A DNA stretch of 64,000 bases from Mangrovimicrobium sp033283385 (GCA_033283385.1 JAWMQQ010000001.1:434001-498000), one strand, 5' to 3'; shown: positions 1-9,283, counted from the first letter of the stretch. Numbers and translations: made by a program. The notes: generated by a model not told the origin, from the sequence alone.

Positions 1-62
1 AATAATGATAAGTCCGTGCATGGCTGGCAATGAGATCGGCCACAAAACGAGGAGCATAATAA

Positions 63-2195
63 ATGACAAAGCATATTGAAGCTCTGGGCACCAAACAGCG
101 CACGCTGGCAAAAGTCGTTGCTACGGTAGTACTTTTCACCCCGGGTATCAGCAGTGCCACGGGGCAACTGGAGGAAGTCATCGTGACCGCCCAGAAACGC
201 GAGGAGGGATTGCAGTCGGTTCCGATCTCCGTACAGGCGTTCACGGGTGGGGGGCTCAAGCTTGCGGGCGTGGACAATTCCATCGACCTGCAAATCGTGA
301 CGCCTGGCTTGCAGACCGCGAGATTGGCCGGGGGTTGGGTGCCGCGAATCCGGGGTATTGGCTCAACCGATACCAGTCCTGGCAACGAGAGTTCCGTTTC
401 CACCTATATTGACGGGGTTTATATATCCGGCTCCTTTGCGGGATTGTTGAGCCTCAACAACGTCGAGCGGATCGAGGTGCTCAAAGGCCCGCAGGGCACC
501 CTGTTCGGCCGCAATGCCACCGGCGGCCTGATCAACGTGATTACCAAGGATCCCCAGCAGGAACTGGGCGGGAATCTCGAGCTCAGCTACGGTAACTACG
601 ACGATAAAGTGATCAACGGCTATGCCACCACTGGCGTCACCGACACTATCGCCACCGACCTCGCGGTGCGCTGGGAGGATCGCGGCGACGGCTGGGGAAC
701 CAACCTCGGAACCGGCAATGACACCTTTGTCGACAAGGAAGTCGTAGTCCGCAACAAGTGGTTGTTCGAACTCGGCGACAGCACGGAAATCACCCTGGAA
801 GGCAATTACTTCGATTTCGATCGGGACACGACAAATTTCTATTACCGCCAGAAACACCGCTATGACTACGATCACAACCTGGACGATAACTACAAGGCCC
901 ACGGGTGGGGCAGCAGCCTGCACATCAACCACGATTTCAGCAGGGCCTCTTTCGTCAGTATCACCGCCTACAACGATGTAAGCCAGGGATCGTACAGCGA
1001 CGCCGACTATACGCCGGCTCCCCTCCAGTTCGGCAAGTTTTCTTCGGGCACGGAAACCTTCACCCAGGAATTCCAGCTCCTCTCGCCGGGAGACAGCGAC
1101 CTGGAGTGGATACTCGGTGTCTTCTACATGGATCGCAAGGCCTTCATGGACCCGGCCGGTTTCGGGTTGGGGTCGCTTGAAGACCGTGCGGCCAGGTTGC
1201 TGGGCAATTTCACGCAGCAGGACACGGAATCATGGGCGGTATTCGCGCAGGGAACCTATCCGATACTCGAAAATCTGGACCTGACTCTCGGCGCGCGCTA
1301 TACGCAGGATCAGCTGAAATACGAGGGTAAATCGCTTGGCTTCGCTCCCTTTCCCGGCGACACGGACCCCACGCTGGTGTTCGGGCCCGACAGGGACAAA
1401 GCCGATATGGACGAACCTACCTATCGCGTGGTGCTGGATTACGAATTCACGCCGTCCGTCATGGCCTACGGGTCGGTCAGCACCGGATTCAAGTCCGGGA
1501 CATTCACGATTCTCTCCGTGCCGGGGCCCGTGGCCGACCCGGAGAAATTGTTGGCGTACGAGATCGGCTTCAAGTCGGAATTACTCGATCACCGCCTGCG
1601 ATTGAACGCGGCGGCCTACTACTACGATTTCAAGGATTTCCAGAGCCTTGAAGTCCTCGGTATTCAATCCCAGTTGATCAACGCAGGCAAGGCCACTGTG
1701 AAGGGCCTCGAGATGGAAGTGGTGGCCCTGCCCACCCTGAACTGGACGCTCAAGGCCGGCTTCAACTACATGCCCACGGCAAAGTACGACGAGTTCAGGG
1801 GCTGCCCGGGACCGATACCGGGAGACCTCTCTGACGATTGTTCCGGGGCCAGGATTATCGGCTCGCCGGATTGGGATGTCAGCCTGAACTCCGAGTACAC
1901 GATTCCCTCCTCCGTTGGCGATTTCGACCTGGTATTGACATACCAGTACATGAGCAAATTCCCCTGGGATGCCGATCACGGGGAGTTCCCGGTGCTGGAA
2001 GAAGGCTCGCGTTCGCTGCTCAATCTCAGGGCGCGCTGGACATCCATCAACGGCGGCCTGTACCTCGACGCCTGGGGCAAGAACGTGACTGACGAGGAGT
2101 ACCTCGTTTTCGGCACCAACGCGAACGGGCAGGGTGCACGGATTCTGGATGGCGCCCCCCGAACCTACGGGGTCACTCTTGGATACAATTTCTGA
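63..2195 (+). CDS. TonB-dependent outer-membrane receptor
   Basis: A 710-residue receptor that should import a scarce substrate across the outer membrane using TonB-ExbBD energy. An N-terminal signal segment (about residues 15-34) is followed by a TonB box EEVIVTAQ at residues 37-44. The plug domain (about 50-160) contains the family phrase LKGPQGTLFGRNATGG, and a long beta-barrel ends in the typical aromatic C-terminus GYNF. AGGAG lies just upstream of the ATG. The subfamily resembles receptors found beside terpenoid, steroid or aromatic catabolic genes in marine and sphingomonad bacteria. The substrate cannot be read from sequence. It heads the catabolic region and is followed by an esterase-like gene on the same strand. 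Confidence 0.9.
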   Translation: MTKHIEALGTKQRTLAKVVATVVLFTPGISSATGQLEEVIVTAQKREEGLQSVPISVQAFTGGGLKLAGVDNSIDLQIVTPGLQTARLAGGWVPRIRGIGSTDTSPGNESSVSTYIDGVYISGSFAGLLSLNNVERIEVLKGPQGTLFGRNATGGLINVITKDPQQELGGNLELSYGNYDDKVINGYATTGVTDTIATDLAVRWEDRGDGWGTNLGTGNDTFVDKEVVVRNKWLFELGDSTEITLEGNYFDFDRDTTNFYYRQKHRYDYDHNLDDNYKAHGWGSSLHINHDFSRASFVSITAYNDVSQGSYSDADYTPAPLQFGKFSSGTETFTQEFQLLSPGDSDLEWILGVFYMDRKAFMDPAGFGLGSLEDRAARLLGNFTQQDTESWAVFAQGTYPILENLDLTLGARYTQDQLKYEGKSLGFAPFPGDTDPTLVFGPDRDKADMDEPTYRVVLDYEFTPSVMAYGSVSTGFKSGTFTILSVPGPVADPEKLLAYEIGFKSELLDHRLRLNAAAYYYDFKDFQSLEVLGIQSQLINAGKATVKGLEMEVVALPTLNWTLKAGFNYMPTAKYDEFRGCPGPIPGDLSDDCSGARIIGSPDWDVSLNSEYTIPSSVGDFDLVLTYQYMSKFPWDADHGEFPVLEEGSRSLLNLRARWTSINGGLYLDAWGKNVTDEEYLVFGTNANGQGARILDGAPRTYGVTLGYNF

Positions 2196-2266
2196 GCCGG
2201 TGACCTGGTTCGCCGGCGAAGATGGCGTGAGCATCCAATGACTCGAACAATCAGGTTGTGAATTCG

Positions 2267-3193
2267 ATGGACAATGCCAGGTTACACCCCGAACTGAGGC
2301 AGGCTTTTTCCCGCATCCCGGCGGTACCGATCCAAATTCCGCTGGTCCGGGCGCTGATCGGTTTCCTCTTCAAGCTCAAGCCGAACAGGGTGCCGGCCTA
2401 TCCCGACCTTGCCGTCGAGGACAGGGCGTTGGCGAATTGCTCCGTGCGTATCTACAAGCCGCGCGATTTTTCCGGCGGTGCGGGCTTGCTGTGGATTCAC
2501 GCGGGCGGTTTTGTCATGGGTGACACCGGCATGAATGACCGGCAGTGTTCCGACCTGGCGAGGGACCTGGGCCTGCTGGTGGTATCGGTGGAGTACCGCC
2601 TGGCGCCGAAGCACCCTTACCCGGCGGCGATCGACGATTGCCTGGAGGCCTGGCAATTCATGCAATCGTCCGCCGGCGCATGGGGGCTGGACCCTGCGCG
2701 TATCGCGCTGTTCGGGCAGAGCGCCGGGGGGGCGCTGGCGGCCTGCCTGGCGCAGCGGATCGCCGACGCCGGCGGGCAACAGCCTGCGGCCCAGCTGCTG
2801 ATGTACCCGGCACTGGATGACCGTACTGCCGCGAATACCGAGCTGGATGCGATCGACCACCACTTCTGGAATAACAAGAACTGCCGCGCTGCGTGGAAAT
2901 ATTACCTGGGTCAGGCTCCGGGCGCCGATAGCGTACCCCCTTACGCCGTGCCCGCACGGCGCGAGGACCTGTCCGGGCTGCCGCCATCCTGGATAGATGT
3001 GGGCGAACTGGACGTCGGTTTCGACGATGCCTGCGAATACGCCAAACGCCTGGAAGCGGCCGGCGTGCATGCCGAGTTTCATGTCACTCCCCGCGCGCCG
3101 CACGCCTATGACGGGATCGTCCCGGACTCGTCGGTAGCAATGGATACCCGGCAGTGCTACTACCGGTTTTTGCGGGAGCAGTTGAAATTGTGA
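2267..3193 (+). CDS. alpha/beta hydrolase, hormone-sensitive-lipase (fold-3) family
   Basis: A 308-residue cytoplasmic esterase/lipase of the HSL family. Visible landmarks are the oxyanion motif HAGG (about residues 78-81), the nucleophile elbow GQSAGG with Ser about 152, the acid residue in GELDVGFDD and the catalytic His in PHAYDG near the C-terminus. It would hydrolyse a small ester or lactone, plausibly an intermediate of the local catabolic route. An in-frame GTG at 2258 is an alternative start. I prefer the ATG at 2267, although neither has a strong ribosome-binding site. It lies 71 bp after the TonB receptor and converges with the Nudix gene. Confidence 0.85.
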   Translation: MDNARLHPELRQAFSRIPAVPIQIPLVRALIGFLFKLKPNRVPAYPDLAVEDRALANCSVRIYKPRDFSGGAGLLWIHAGGFVMGDTGMNDRQCSDLARDLGLLVVSVEYRLAPKHPYPAAIDDCLEAWQFMQSSAGAWGLDPARIALFGQSAGGALAACLAQRIADAGGQQPAAQLLMYPALDDRTAANTELDAIDHHFWNNKNCRAAWKYYLGQAPGADSVPPYAVPARREDLSGLPPSWIDVGELDVGFDDACEYAKRLEAAGVHAEFHVTPRAPHAYDGIVPDSSVAMDTRQCYYRFLREQLKL

Positions 3194-3216
3194 CGCGGCG
3201 GGGCACGCGCGGGAGG

Positions 3217-3798
3217 CTATTCGATGTGCAAACCTCCCGGCAGGCCATGCAGGAAGCAGGTTTCGAAGTGATCCTCGCCGTAGTAGACGCCGAACTTTTG
3301 CCGCTCGAGGTCGCGGAAAAAGGTGCGCAGCGAGGTCTCTATCTGCGGAAAGGCCAGGTCCTCCCAGGGCGCGTCATCGGCCGTGAACCAGGCGACATCG
3401 ATGGCCTCTGCGCTCGGGCGGGCCTGGTCGGTGTCGGCTTCGATCCGGAACAGGATATGGACTTCATTGACGGCCTCGACGCAGCCGACCAGGTAGAGTT
3501 CCAGCGACTCAAGCTGCAGTCGCAGGCCGGTTTCTTCCAGTACTTCCCTCGCCGCCGCTTCCCTCAGGGACTCTCCCTGCTCGAGGAAGCCGCCGGGTAA
3601 TTCCCAGAAACCGGCCCGCGGATCGAGCGCTCGCTTTATCCAGAGCATCCGGCTTTTGTGGGTAACGACAACAGCCACCTGGATGTTGGGGTGTTCATAG
3701 TGGACGAAACCGCAGTTGCTGCAAAATTCGCGTTCGCGGTCATCCCCCGGGGGGTATCCCCGGCCGAGGGAATCACCACATCGATAGCAAAATCCCAT
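3217..3798 (-). CDS. Nudix hydrolase with N-terminal zinc ribbon
   Basis: A 193-residue protein. It begins with a zinc-ribbon (CYRCG ... CSNCG, residues about 3-35) followed by a Nudix fold. The Nudix box GX5EX7REUXEEXGU is intact (GGFLEQGESL ... REVLEETGL, about residues 75-98), so it should hydrolyse a nucleoside-diphosphate-linked substrate with Mg2+. The ribbon-plus-Nudix arrangement is that of NADH-pyrophosphatase-like or ADP-ribose-type hydrolases, but the chain is shorter than NudC. The ATG at 3798 was chosen because the zinc ribbon begins directly after it. It is 19 bp downstream of the SDR on the same strand, so probably cotranscribed. Confidence 0.85.
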   Translation of the reverse strand: MGFCYRCGDSLGRGYPPGDDREREFCSNCGFVHYEHPNIQVAVVVTHKSRMLWIKRALDPRAGFWELPGGFLEQGESLREAAAREVLEETGLRLQLESLELYLVGCVEAVNEVHILFRIEADTDQARPSAEAIDVAWFTADDAPWEDLAFPQIETSLRTFFRDLERQKFGVYYGEDHFETCFLHGLPGGLHIE

Positions 3799-3817
3799 TA
3801 GTTTGTCCCGAACGCGC

Positions 3818-4573
3818 TCAGGCGACGGTAAATCCCCCGTCCACTGCAATGGCCTGGCCGGTGAGGTAGCTGGCGCCCGGGTCGCAGATTGCCAGGACGA
3901 TGTTGGCCACCTCTTCGGGTTGGCCGAAACGCCCCGTCGGGTTTTGCGCATTGAGCATTGCCCTGAGTTCATCCGTCATGAACCGCCGGCTCATCGGCGT
4001 GTCGATCGTGCCGGGGCAGACCGCGTTTACGCGGAGCCCCTGGCTGGCGTATTCCAGGGCGGCCGACCGCGTGAGGCCGACCACGCCGTGCTTGGTGGCC
4101 GTATAGGCGCCGACGAATGCCGCGCCCGTGATGCCGGCGGTCGAGGCGCAGTTCACCAGGGAACCTCCGCCGTTCTGCAGCATTGCGGGAATCTGGTGGC
4201 GCATGCAATACCACATGCCGGTGAGGTTGACCGCGACCAGGCGGTTCCAGTTTTCCACGCTGCAGTCCGCTGTCAGTTTGCCGGGTTCGCCGTCCAGGCC
4301 CGCCGCATTGAATACCGCGTCGAGCCTGCCGAAGGTCGACATGGTCTGTCCGACGGCATCGCGAACGCTCTCGTCTTCGCTGACGTCACAGCGGATAAAA
4401 CGGCAGTCGCCGAGGCTGCGAAGTTCCTCCTCGGCTGCCCGGCCGGCTTCCTCGTTGAAGTCGACGAGGGCGGTGGCATAACCACGCCGCACGAAGGCCT
4501 CCGCCGTCGCGCGGCCGAGGCCGGACCCCGCGCCTGTCACGAAAGCCACCCTGGTGTGCTCGGTCTGTTCCAT
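3818..4573 (-). CDS. short-chain dehydrogenase/reductase (classical SDR)
   Basis: A 251-residue NAD(P)-dependent oxidoreductase of the classical SDR family. The nucleotide-binding TGAGSGLG is at residues 13-20. NAAG, the catalytic Ser (NCASTAG) and the YTATK active-site motif (YxxxK) are all present, and the conserved PGTIDTPM and C-terminal DGGFTVA are intact. The start at 4573 is fixed by a GAGGAG ribosome-binding site 7 bp upstream. It should interconvert an alcohol and a ketone, with the substrate unknown. It reads with the Nudix gene, and a copy of the catabolic-regulon motif lies about 250 bp upstream on the same strand (4827-4851). Confidence 0.88.
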   Translation of the reverse strand: MEQTEHTRVAFVTGAGSGLGRATAEAFVRRGYATALVDFNEEAGRAAEEELRSLGDCRFIRCDVSEDESVRDAVGQTMSTFGRLDAVFNAAGLDGEPGKLTADCSVENWNRLVAVNLTGMWYCMRHQIPAMLQNGGGSLVNCASTAGITGAAFVGAYTATKHGVVGLTRSAALEYASQGLRVNAVCPGTIDTPMSRRFMTDELRAMLNAQNPTGRFGQPEEVANIVLAICDPGASYLTGQAIAVDGGFTVA

Positions 4574-4953
4574 TCGGTTTCTCCTCAACCCCGGTTACGG
4601 CTGGATATTCAACATTGGATTCATGTAACGGGCCGGGCAGGCTTTCAGGGCGCAACCCGCGAGCAGGATGCCAGTCATATTCCCGGGTTACTCGAATGAG
4701 GGGTGTGGATCACTGCGCGACCGTCCGTCCAGGCATGGCGAACCCCCGGTAGCGGGGAGCCTGCGCCATTTTTATGGTTATAAGCTGTGCAACTGCCGTG
4801 AACTTGCGCCGGATGGGTAAAGTCACTAATATCACCTTCGCAGTTGCATTTAAAAAGTAGCACCCGAATGGCTCCAATGCAAGACCGGTTGCAGGCGCCG
4901 GGAGTCTCCGGGGCTGTGCCGACACCCGCGATAACGACCATAAGGAGGGGTGA
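4574..4953. other. 380-bp divergent intergenic region
   Basis: No convincing gene is seen between the divergent SDR gene (3818-4573) and the SDR remnant (4954). The region holds one copy of the shared promoter/operator element (4827-4851). It is more AT-rich than its surroundings between about 4770 and 4865. An AAGGAGG ribosome-binding site at about 4943-4949 serves the GTG start at 4954. Confidence 0.6.
4827..4851 (-). promoter_or_regulatory. catabolic-regulon promoter/operator element, copy 1
   Basis: On the minus strand this reads AAATGCAACT-N5-GGTGATATTA and matches the other copies at 7706, 12274 and 12302. The element fits a -35/-10 pair (TTTAAA, 17 bp, TATTAG) with an imperfect ACT...AGT symmetry between the boxes, as expected for a repressor site overlapping a promoter. 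Reading direction points to the SDR-Nudix pair. Function is inferred. Confidence 0.6.
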
Positions 4954-5487
4954 GTGGACGAGCTGAGGTTTGACGGCCGCACCGCCATCGTCACCGGCGC
5001 CGGTGGCAACCCCGGTCTCGGCCGGGCGCACGCGATGCTGCTGGCCGCCCGCGGCGCCAACGTCGTGGTCAACGACATCGGCAGGATCGAGGCGCCCAAC
5101 TATCCCGGTGCCTACGCCCGCACGGTGCATGCCCAGCGGCAGGAATCCTCGCCACTGTACCAGTACGCGCAACAGAACCTCCCCGCGGAACTCGCCTCGC
5201 CCGCCGTCGCGTTTCTCGCGCATGAAACCTGCCCGGTCTCCGGCGAGAGCCTGGAAGCCGTGGGCGGGGTGGTGCGCCGGGTGTATATCGCACACAGCGA
5301 GGGCATCGCGGATCGCGATATCACTGTCGAGACGGTCGCCGCCCGCTGGGACGAAATCATGGGTACCCCCCGGGACGCGGTCATCGGGCTCGGGGAGGTA
5401 GAGACGGAGCGGGACATCAGGCCCTGCCGGGCCGAGGGTCGGTGGGACCAGGCAGCGGGAACGCATCGCCAGTCGCAACCTGGATGA
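4954..5487 (+). pseudogene. SDR remnant with in-frame deletion of the catalytic core
   Basis: The 177-residue reading frame starts (GTG, strong AAGGAGG upstream) with an intact SDR cofactor segment (residues 1-42, TGAGGNPGLGRAHA, VVVNDIG). It then jumps to a sequence typical of the C-terminal end of 290-310-residue SDRs (ASPAVAFLAHE, CPVSGE, EAVGG, ARWDEIM). The NAG motif, catalytic Ser and YxxxK are all absent, so about 110-130 residues appear to be missing in frame near residue 42-65. The last 30 residues look like readthrough past the usual end. I infer a decayed, non-catalytic SDR. A functional short protein is possible but unlikely. It is directly followed by the P450 gene. Confidence 0.65.
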
Positions 5488-5509
5488 CAGCGGTCCCGCG
5501 GGAGAGCGT

Positions 5510-6733
5510 ATGCAAGAAGCAATGTTGTCCGGGCTCGAGCTGCCTTACCTGGCGGTAGACGAACCCGGCTTTTCCGACGATCCGGTCGCCCGCTTTCGCG
5601 CGGCGCGAACGCAGCATCCCTGGCTGGCGAGAACCTCCTTCGGCTACGTGATCACCGAATACCAGGCGATGCGCGACCTGCTGGCCCACGACGCGAAGAT
5701 GCAGATGGGCTTCGTGGATATCGTCGAGTTCATGGGAGCGACGGGCACCCCCTGGGGCGACTTCATCGCCGGTACCGTCCAGGTGCAGGCGGCCGAAACG
5801 CACCGGCGATTGCGCGACGTCCTGGCGCCGCATTTCACCCCGCGACTGGCGAACCAGTATCGCCCGATGATGCGAGAGGTGATCGCCGCGCACCTCGACG
5901 AGTGGGCGCCCAGCGAGGCCTTCGATTTCGAGGAGTTCGCCTCGTATTTCCCGATCACCGTCATGTGCCGGATCATCGGCGCCTCGCCGGATGTCATTCC
6001 CGGGCTGCGCTCCTCGCTCGAAGCCCTGGGTCTCGCGCTCAGTATGGATCGCCAGTACCTGCCCCAACTGCAGGAGGGTGTTCGCATCCTCGACGGGTTC
6101 GTCCGGGAACTGGTGGCGGCCCGGCGCGCGGGACAGCGGCTCTGGCCGGAGCCGGACCTGCTGGACAGCCTGCTCGAGGCTGTCGCCGATGGCGGAATGA
6201 GCGAGGAAGAACTCTACAACCTGCTGATTTTCCTGTTCGGCGCGGGTTATGACACGTCAAAAAACGTGCTGACCCTGATCATGCACATTCTGCTGGAGCG
6301 TCCGGAGGACTACCGGCGCTGCGGCGAGGACATGGAATTTTGCAGGAAGGTGATCGAGGAATCCTTCCGCTATCGCAATCCATCCTCGGCGACGCGGGTC
6401 GTCAACGAGGAAATCGACTTTCGCGGGGTGGTATTCCCGGTGAAGACACTGATCATGTTTCCCTGGAGCGTGTCCGGCAGGGACGCTACCGCCGTGGCTG
6501 ATCCCGACGTGTTCAATCCCGAACGCGGGGCGCCCTGCAGGCATCACATGGCCTTCGGCATGGGCGCCCACATGTGCCTGGGCCAGTTCATCGCCCGGGC
6601 GCAGATCGAGGAGGGGTTCCACCTGATCGCGCAGCGCATCCGCAACCCGCGGCTGGTTGGCGAGGTGCACTGGCGTCCCTTCCCCGGGGTCTGGGGGCTC
6701 CGCGGCTTGCCGATCGAGTTCGAATCCGCCTGA
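5510..6733 (+). CDS. cytochrome P450 monooxygenase
   Basis: A 407-residue soluble bacterial class I-type P450. The haem-binding loop FGMGAHMCLGQ has the thiolate Cys at about residue 356. The I-helix oxygen-activation motif AGYDT is at 245-249, the K-helix ExxR is E284-R287, and an ASHRRLRD-like C-helix segment appears as AETHRRLRD. It would hydroxylate a hydrophobic substrate. No ferredoxin or ferredoxin reductase is encoded nearby, so redox partners must come from elsewhere. It starts 22 bp after the SDR remnant and is likely cotranscribed with it. It converges with the SDR at 6774. Confidence 0.93.
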   Translation: MQEAMLSGLELPYLAVDEPGFSDDPVARFRAARTQHPWLARTSFGYVITEYQAMRDLLAHDAKMQMGFVDIVEFMGATGTPWGDFIAGTVQVQAAETHRRLRDVLAPHFTPRLANQYRPMMREVIAAHLDEWAPSEAFDFEEFASYFPITVMCRIIGASPDVIPGLRSSLEALGLALSMDRQYLPQLQEGVRILDGFVRELVAARRAGQRLWPEPDLLDSLLEAVADGGMSEEELYNLLIFLFGAGYDTSKNVLTLIMHILLERPEDYRRCGEDMEFCRKVIEESFRYRNPSSATRVVNEEIDFRGVVFPVKTLIMFPWSVSGRDATAVADPDVFNPERGAPCRHHMAFGMGAHMCLGQFIARAQIEEGFHLIAQRIRNPRLVGEVHWRPFPGVWGLRGLPIEFESA

Positions 6734-6773
6734 GGCTCTGCCGGCCGCCAGTCGGCGGCGGTGCCGGTGCGCG

Positions 6774-7649
6774 TCAGACGGGCATCCAGATCGGCGCGCC
6801 GCGCTCCTCGCGCAGCGAGGTGATCACGCGTCCGTCGATATCCGTGACGCCGTATTCCTGCGCCAGTTCGGCGACGATGAACGTGCCTCCCGAGCGCTGC
6901 AGTACCTCCGGGTCCTGCGCAAGCCTTGCGATGACACGGCCGGGAAACTCGGGTGAACTGCCGGCCGCGCTGTTCAGCTGGGCGGCCATCCCCGGCACGT
7001 TTTTCAGGTTCTCGCGTGTGCGCTCGGTGTAGGTAAAGCCCTGCCAGAGGGACAGGGAGCTGACGTTGTGGGGCTTGAGCTCGATCGCCATGTCGCGGGC
7101 CATGCGATCGACCGCGGTCTTGCAGGTGCCGAATATCGGGCTGAAGGTGTAGGTCACGCCGACGTAGCCGGAGATCGCGCAGATCAGGCCCGAGCCCTGG
7201 GGCACCATGATCCGGGCCGCATGCCAGGCGGCCACGAAATAGGAGCGCAGCCCGACATCGATCATTTCCCAGCCGGAGACCGGCTTCTCCCAGAAGCCGC
7301 CGGGCAGGGTCAGCTCGTCGGGGATGGTGATGGCGTTGTTGACCAGGATGTCGAGTCGGCCCTGCTCCCGCTCGATGCGTTCGAACAGGGCTGCCACGTC
7401 ATCGTCGTTGCCGTGATCGACCTGTACGGGAATGCCCTTGCCGCCGCGCCGGTCGACCTCCGCGGCGGTCTCGCCGACGGTGCCCGGCAGCGGATGGGAG
7501 CCGGCTGTCACCGTGCGCCCGGTGACGTAGACGGTGGCGCCCTCGTCCGCGAGTGCGAGGGCGATGCCCTTGCCCATGCCGCGGCTGGCGCCAGTCACCA
7601 GGGCGACCTTTCCGGAAAGCGCGCGCCGGGATTCTTGCAGGTTTGTCAT
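6774..7649 (-). CDS. SDR-family protein with catalytic Tyr replaced by Phe
   Basis: A 291-residue SDR of the DHRS1-like subgroup. The cofactor motif TGASRGMG (about 19-26) and NNA are present, as are the catalytic Ser160 and Lys177. The position 13 residues after Ser and 4 before Lys, normally Tyr, is Phe173 (the segment reads IFGTCK, codon TTC). Loss of the general-acid Tyr should cripple ordinary dehydrogenase activity. The protein may bind NAD(P)/substrate without classical catalysis, use another residue, or be decaying. The ATG at 7649 is preferred over an upstream GTG at 7667. It diverges from the Rieske gene and shares its operator region. Confidence 0.82.
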   Translation of the reverse strand: MTNLQESRRALSGKVALVTGASRGMGKGIALALADEGATVYVTGRTVTAGSHPLPGTVGETAAEVDRRGGKGIPVQVDHGNDDDVAALFERIEREQGRLDILVNNAITIPDELTLPGGFWEKPVSGWEMIDVGLRSYFVAAWHAARIMVPQGSGLICAISGYVGVTYTFSPIFGTCKTAVDRMARDMAIELKPHNVSSLSLWQGFTYTERTRENLKNVPGMAAQLNSAAGSSPEFPGRVIARLAQDPEVLQRSGGTFIVAELAQEYGVTDIDGRVITSLREERGAPIWMPV

Positions 7650-7702
7650 GTCATCCACCGTCCGCACATGGGGGTGCGGACAAAATACTAGCGCGAAACG
7701 AG

Positions 7703-7731
7703 TTGAAATGAAACTCGCTAAGTGATATTAA
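7703..7731 (+). promoter_or_regulatory. catabolic-regulon promoter/operator element, copy 2
   Basis: TTGAAA (7703-7708), a 17-bp spacer and TATTAA (7726-7731) form a good sigma-70 promoter reading toward the Rieske gene. The element ATGAAACT-N5-AGTGATATT (7708-7729) recurs in three other intergenic sites of the cluster. The spacer carries imperfect ACT...AGT symmetry, consistent with a TetR-type operator. The rest of the 229-bp divergent gap shows nothing else recognisable. Confidence 0.65.
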
Positions 7732-7878
7732 CTGGGCGCACTGCAAGCTAACAATAATCTGGCGAGTCGCTGTCGTCGCAAGCCGCTGCGCGGTCGTGCT
7801 GTCCGCAGCCGGGCGCCCCGTGGCCGGGGGCAGCAGCTCCCCGATCCTGCCACACCGGGTTGGAAGGAGTTTGTCCTG

Positions 7879-9249
7879 ATGCACACGGAAAAGCTCGGGG
7901 AGGGCGTGGACGGCGCCCTGCCGATTTCGGACATCGACTTCGGTCGCTACCACATGCGGGTTTCCACGGAGCGTTTCACCTCCAGGGGCTACCAGGAACT
8001 GGAGCGGGAGAACCTGTGGATGCGCGTATGGCAGATCGCCGGGCGCGCGGACGAGCTGCCCGGGCCGGGCGACTGGAAGGTGTATACGATTCTCGACCAG
8101 TCCTACGTGCTGGTTCGCGGCAGGGACGGCACCATTCGCGGTTTCGTCAATGCCTGCCGGCACCGCGCGAACGCCTTCTGCCAGGGCAGGGGCCACTCGG
8201 CGCGATTCACCTGCCCGTATCACCGCTGGACCTGGGAACTCGACGGCAAGCTGATCGGCGTTGCCATGCCGGAGTTCCAGGGTACGGTCGAGGAATTCGT
8301 CGGGCCGAAGGACGAGTTGGGGCTGTTGCCGGTGCAGGTCGAGGAGTTTGCCGGGTTCATGTTCCTCAACCCCGACATGGACGCCGCTCCGCTGGCCGAT
8401 TTCCTCGGCCCCGCGGCCGATGCGATGGCCGCTTACCGGCTCGAGGAAATGATCCCCGTGGGGCTCAACGTGTGGGAAAAGATACGCTGTAACTGGAAAG
8501 TGGTTATCGACGCTTTCCAGGAGGGCTACCACGTGCAGGGAGTCCACCCCGAACTGGTCTCCTACATGGACATGGCCAAAGAGCGCTTCATGGAATTCGG
8601 CCTGCACTGCGCCTGCACCGTGCCCTTCGGCGGCGCCCGCAGCGCCGCGGCGGGACCGGAGGCGGAGGTGGAAATGTACCGGCAGCTACCGGCGCCGAAC
8701 TTCCCCGGCATCGTGGCGGCGCTGCCGCGCTTCGAAAACCTGGTGGCGCCGTACCGCGGCAGTGACGGGGCTTTGAGCTTCCCTGAAGGCGTATCCGCGC
8801 GCAGCCTGCTGCAGCAGGCGGTGCGCGAGACGATGACCGCCCGGGGGCTGGACGTCAGTGCGCTGGGCGATACCCAGATGAGCGACTACCAGTTCTGGGC
8901 GCTGTTCCCCAATGTCTACCTGCAGCTCTGTCCGGGCGAGGCCACGGTGATCATCGCGGCGCCGGACCACGACGGCGACCCCAATACCTGCAGCTGGCAT
9001 GTGTGCCACTACCTGTGGCTGCCCGAGGATGAGCGCGAGGCGCAGCGCACCGAACTGGTCGAGATCCCGGAGGGCGAGCACTTCGAGTACTTCCTCGCAC
9101 TCGAGCAGGACTATTCCCAGATGCAGCAGCAGCAGGACGGATTGCGCAACCGGGCGGTCAAGTTCATGAGCCTGACCCGGCAGGAGCCGCGGGTCGCACA
9201 CTTTCACTCCGTGCTGGATGACTGGCTTGGACACAACCCGCGCATGTGA
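7879..9249 (+). CDS. Rieske non-haem iron oxygenase, alpha subunit
   Basis: A 456-residue aromatic-ring-hydroxylating-type oxygenase large subunit. The N-terminal Rieske [2Fe-2S] ligands are Cys93-x-His95 and Cys112-x2-His115. The C-terminal mononuclear iron site shows EGYHVQGVH (His218, His223), with an Asp ligand likely in LEQDYSQ near residue 416. The bridging Asp211 that couples the two centres is present. It would add O2-derived hydroxyl(s) to the pathway substrate. No beta subunit, ferredoxin or reductase is encoded beside it. GGAAGGAG precedes the ATG. It is the first gene of a run with the CMD-like protein, the amidohydrolase and TetR. Confidence 0.92.
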   Translation: MHTEKLGEGVDGALPISDIDFGRYHMRVSTERFTSRGYQELERENLWMRVWQIAGRADELPGPGDWKVYTILDQSYVLVRGRDGTIRGFVNACRHRANAFCQGRGHSARFTCPYHRWTWELDGKLIGVAMPEFQGTVEEFVGPKDELGLLPVQVEEFAGFMFLNPDMDAAPLADFLGPAADAMAAYRLEEMIPVGLNVWEKIRCNWKVVIDAFQEGYHVQGVHPELVSYMDMAKERFMEFGLHCACTVPFGGARSAAAGPEAEVEMYRQLPAPNFPGIVAALPRFENLVAPYRGSDGALSFPEGVSARSLLQQAVRETMTARGLDVSALGDTQMSDYQFWALFPNVYLQLCPGEATVIIAAPDHDGDPNTCSWHVCHYLWLPEDEREAQRTELVEIPEGEHFEYFLALEQDYSQMQQQQDGLRNRAVKFMSLTRQEPRVAHFHSVLDDWLGHNPRM

Positions 9250-9283
9250 GTGGTAGTGCAGGCGCTATCCACGGGAGCCCGAG

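Noticed and set aside
7879..9249. Rieske protein as 3-ketosteroid 9-alpha-hydroxylase KshA
   Set aside because: Length (456 residues) and the CMD-amidohydrolase context do not fit KshA, no KshB is present, and no other recognised steroid ring-cleavage genes (hsaC, hsaD) occur.
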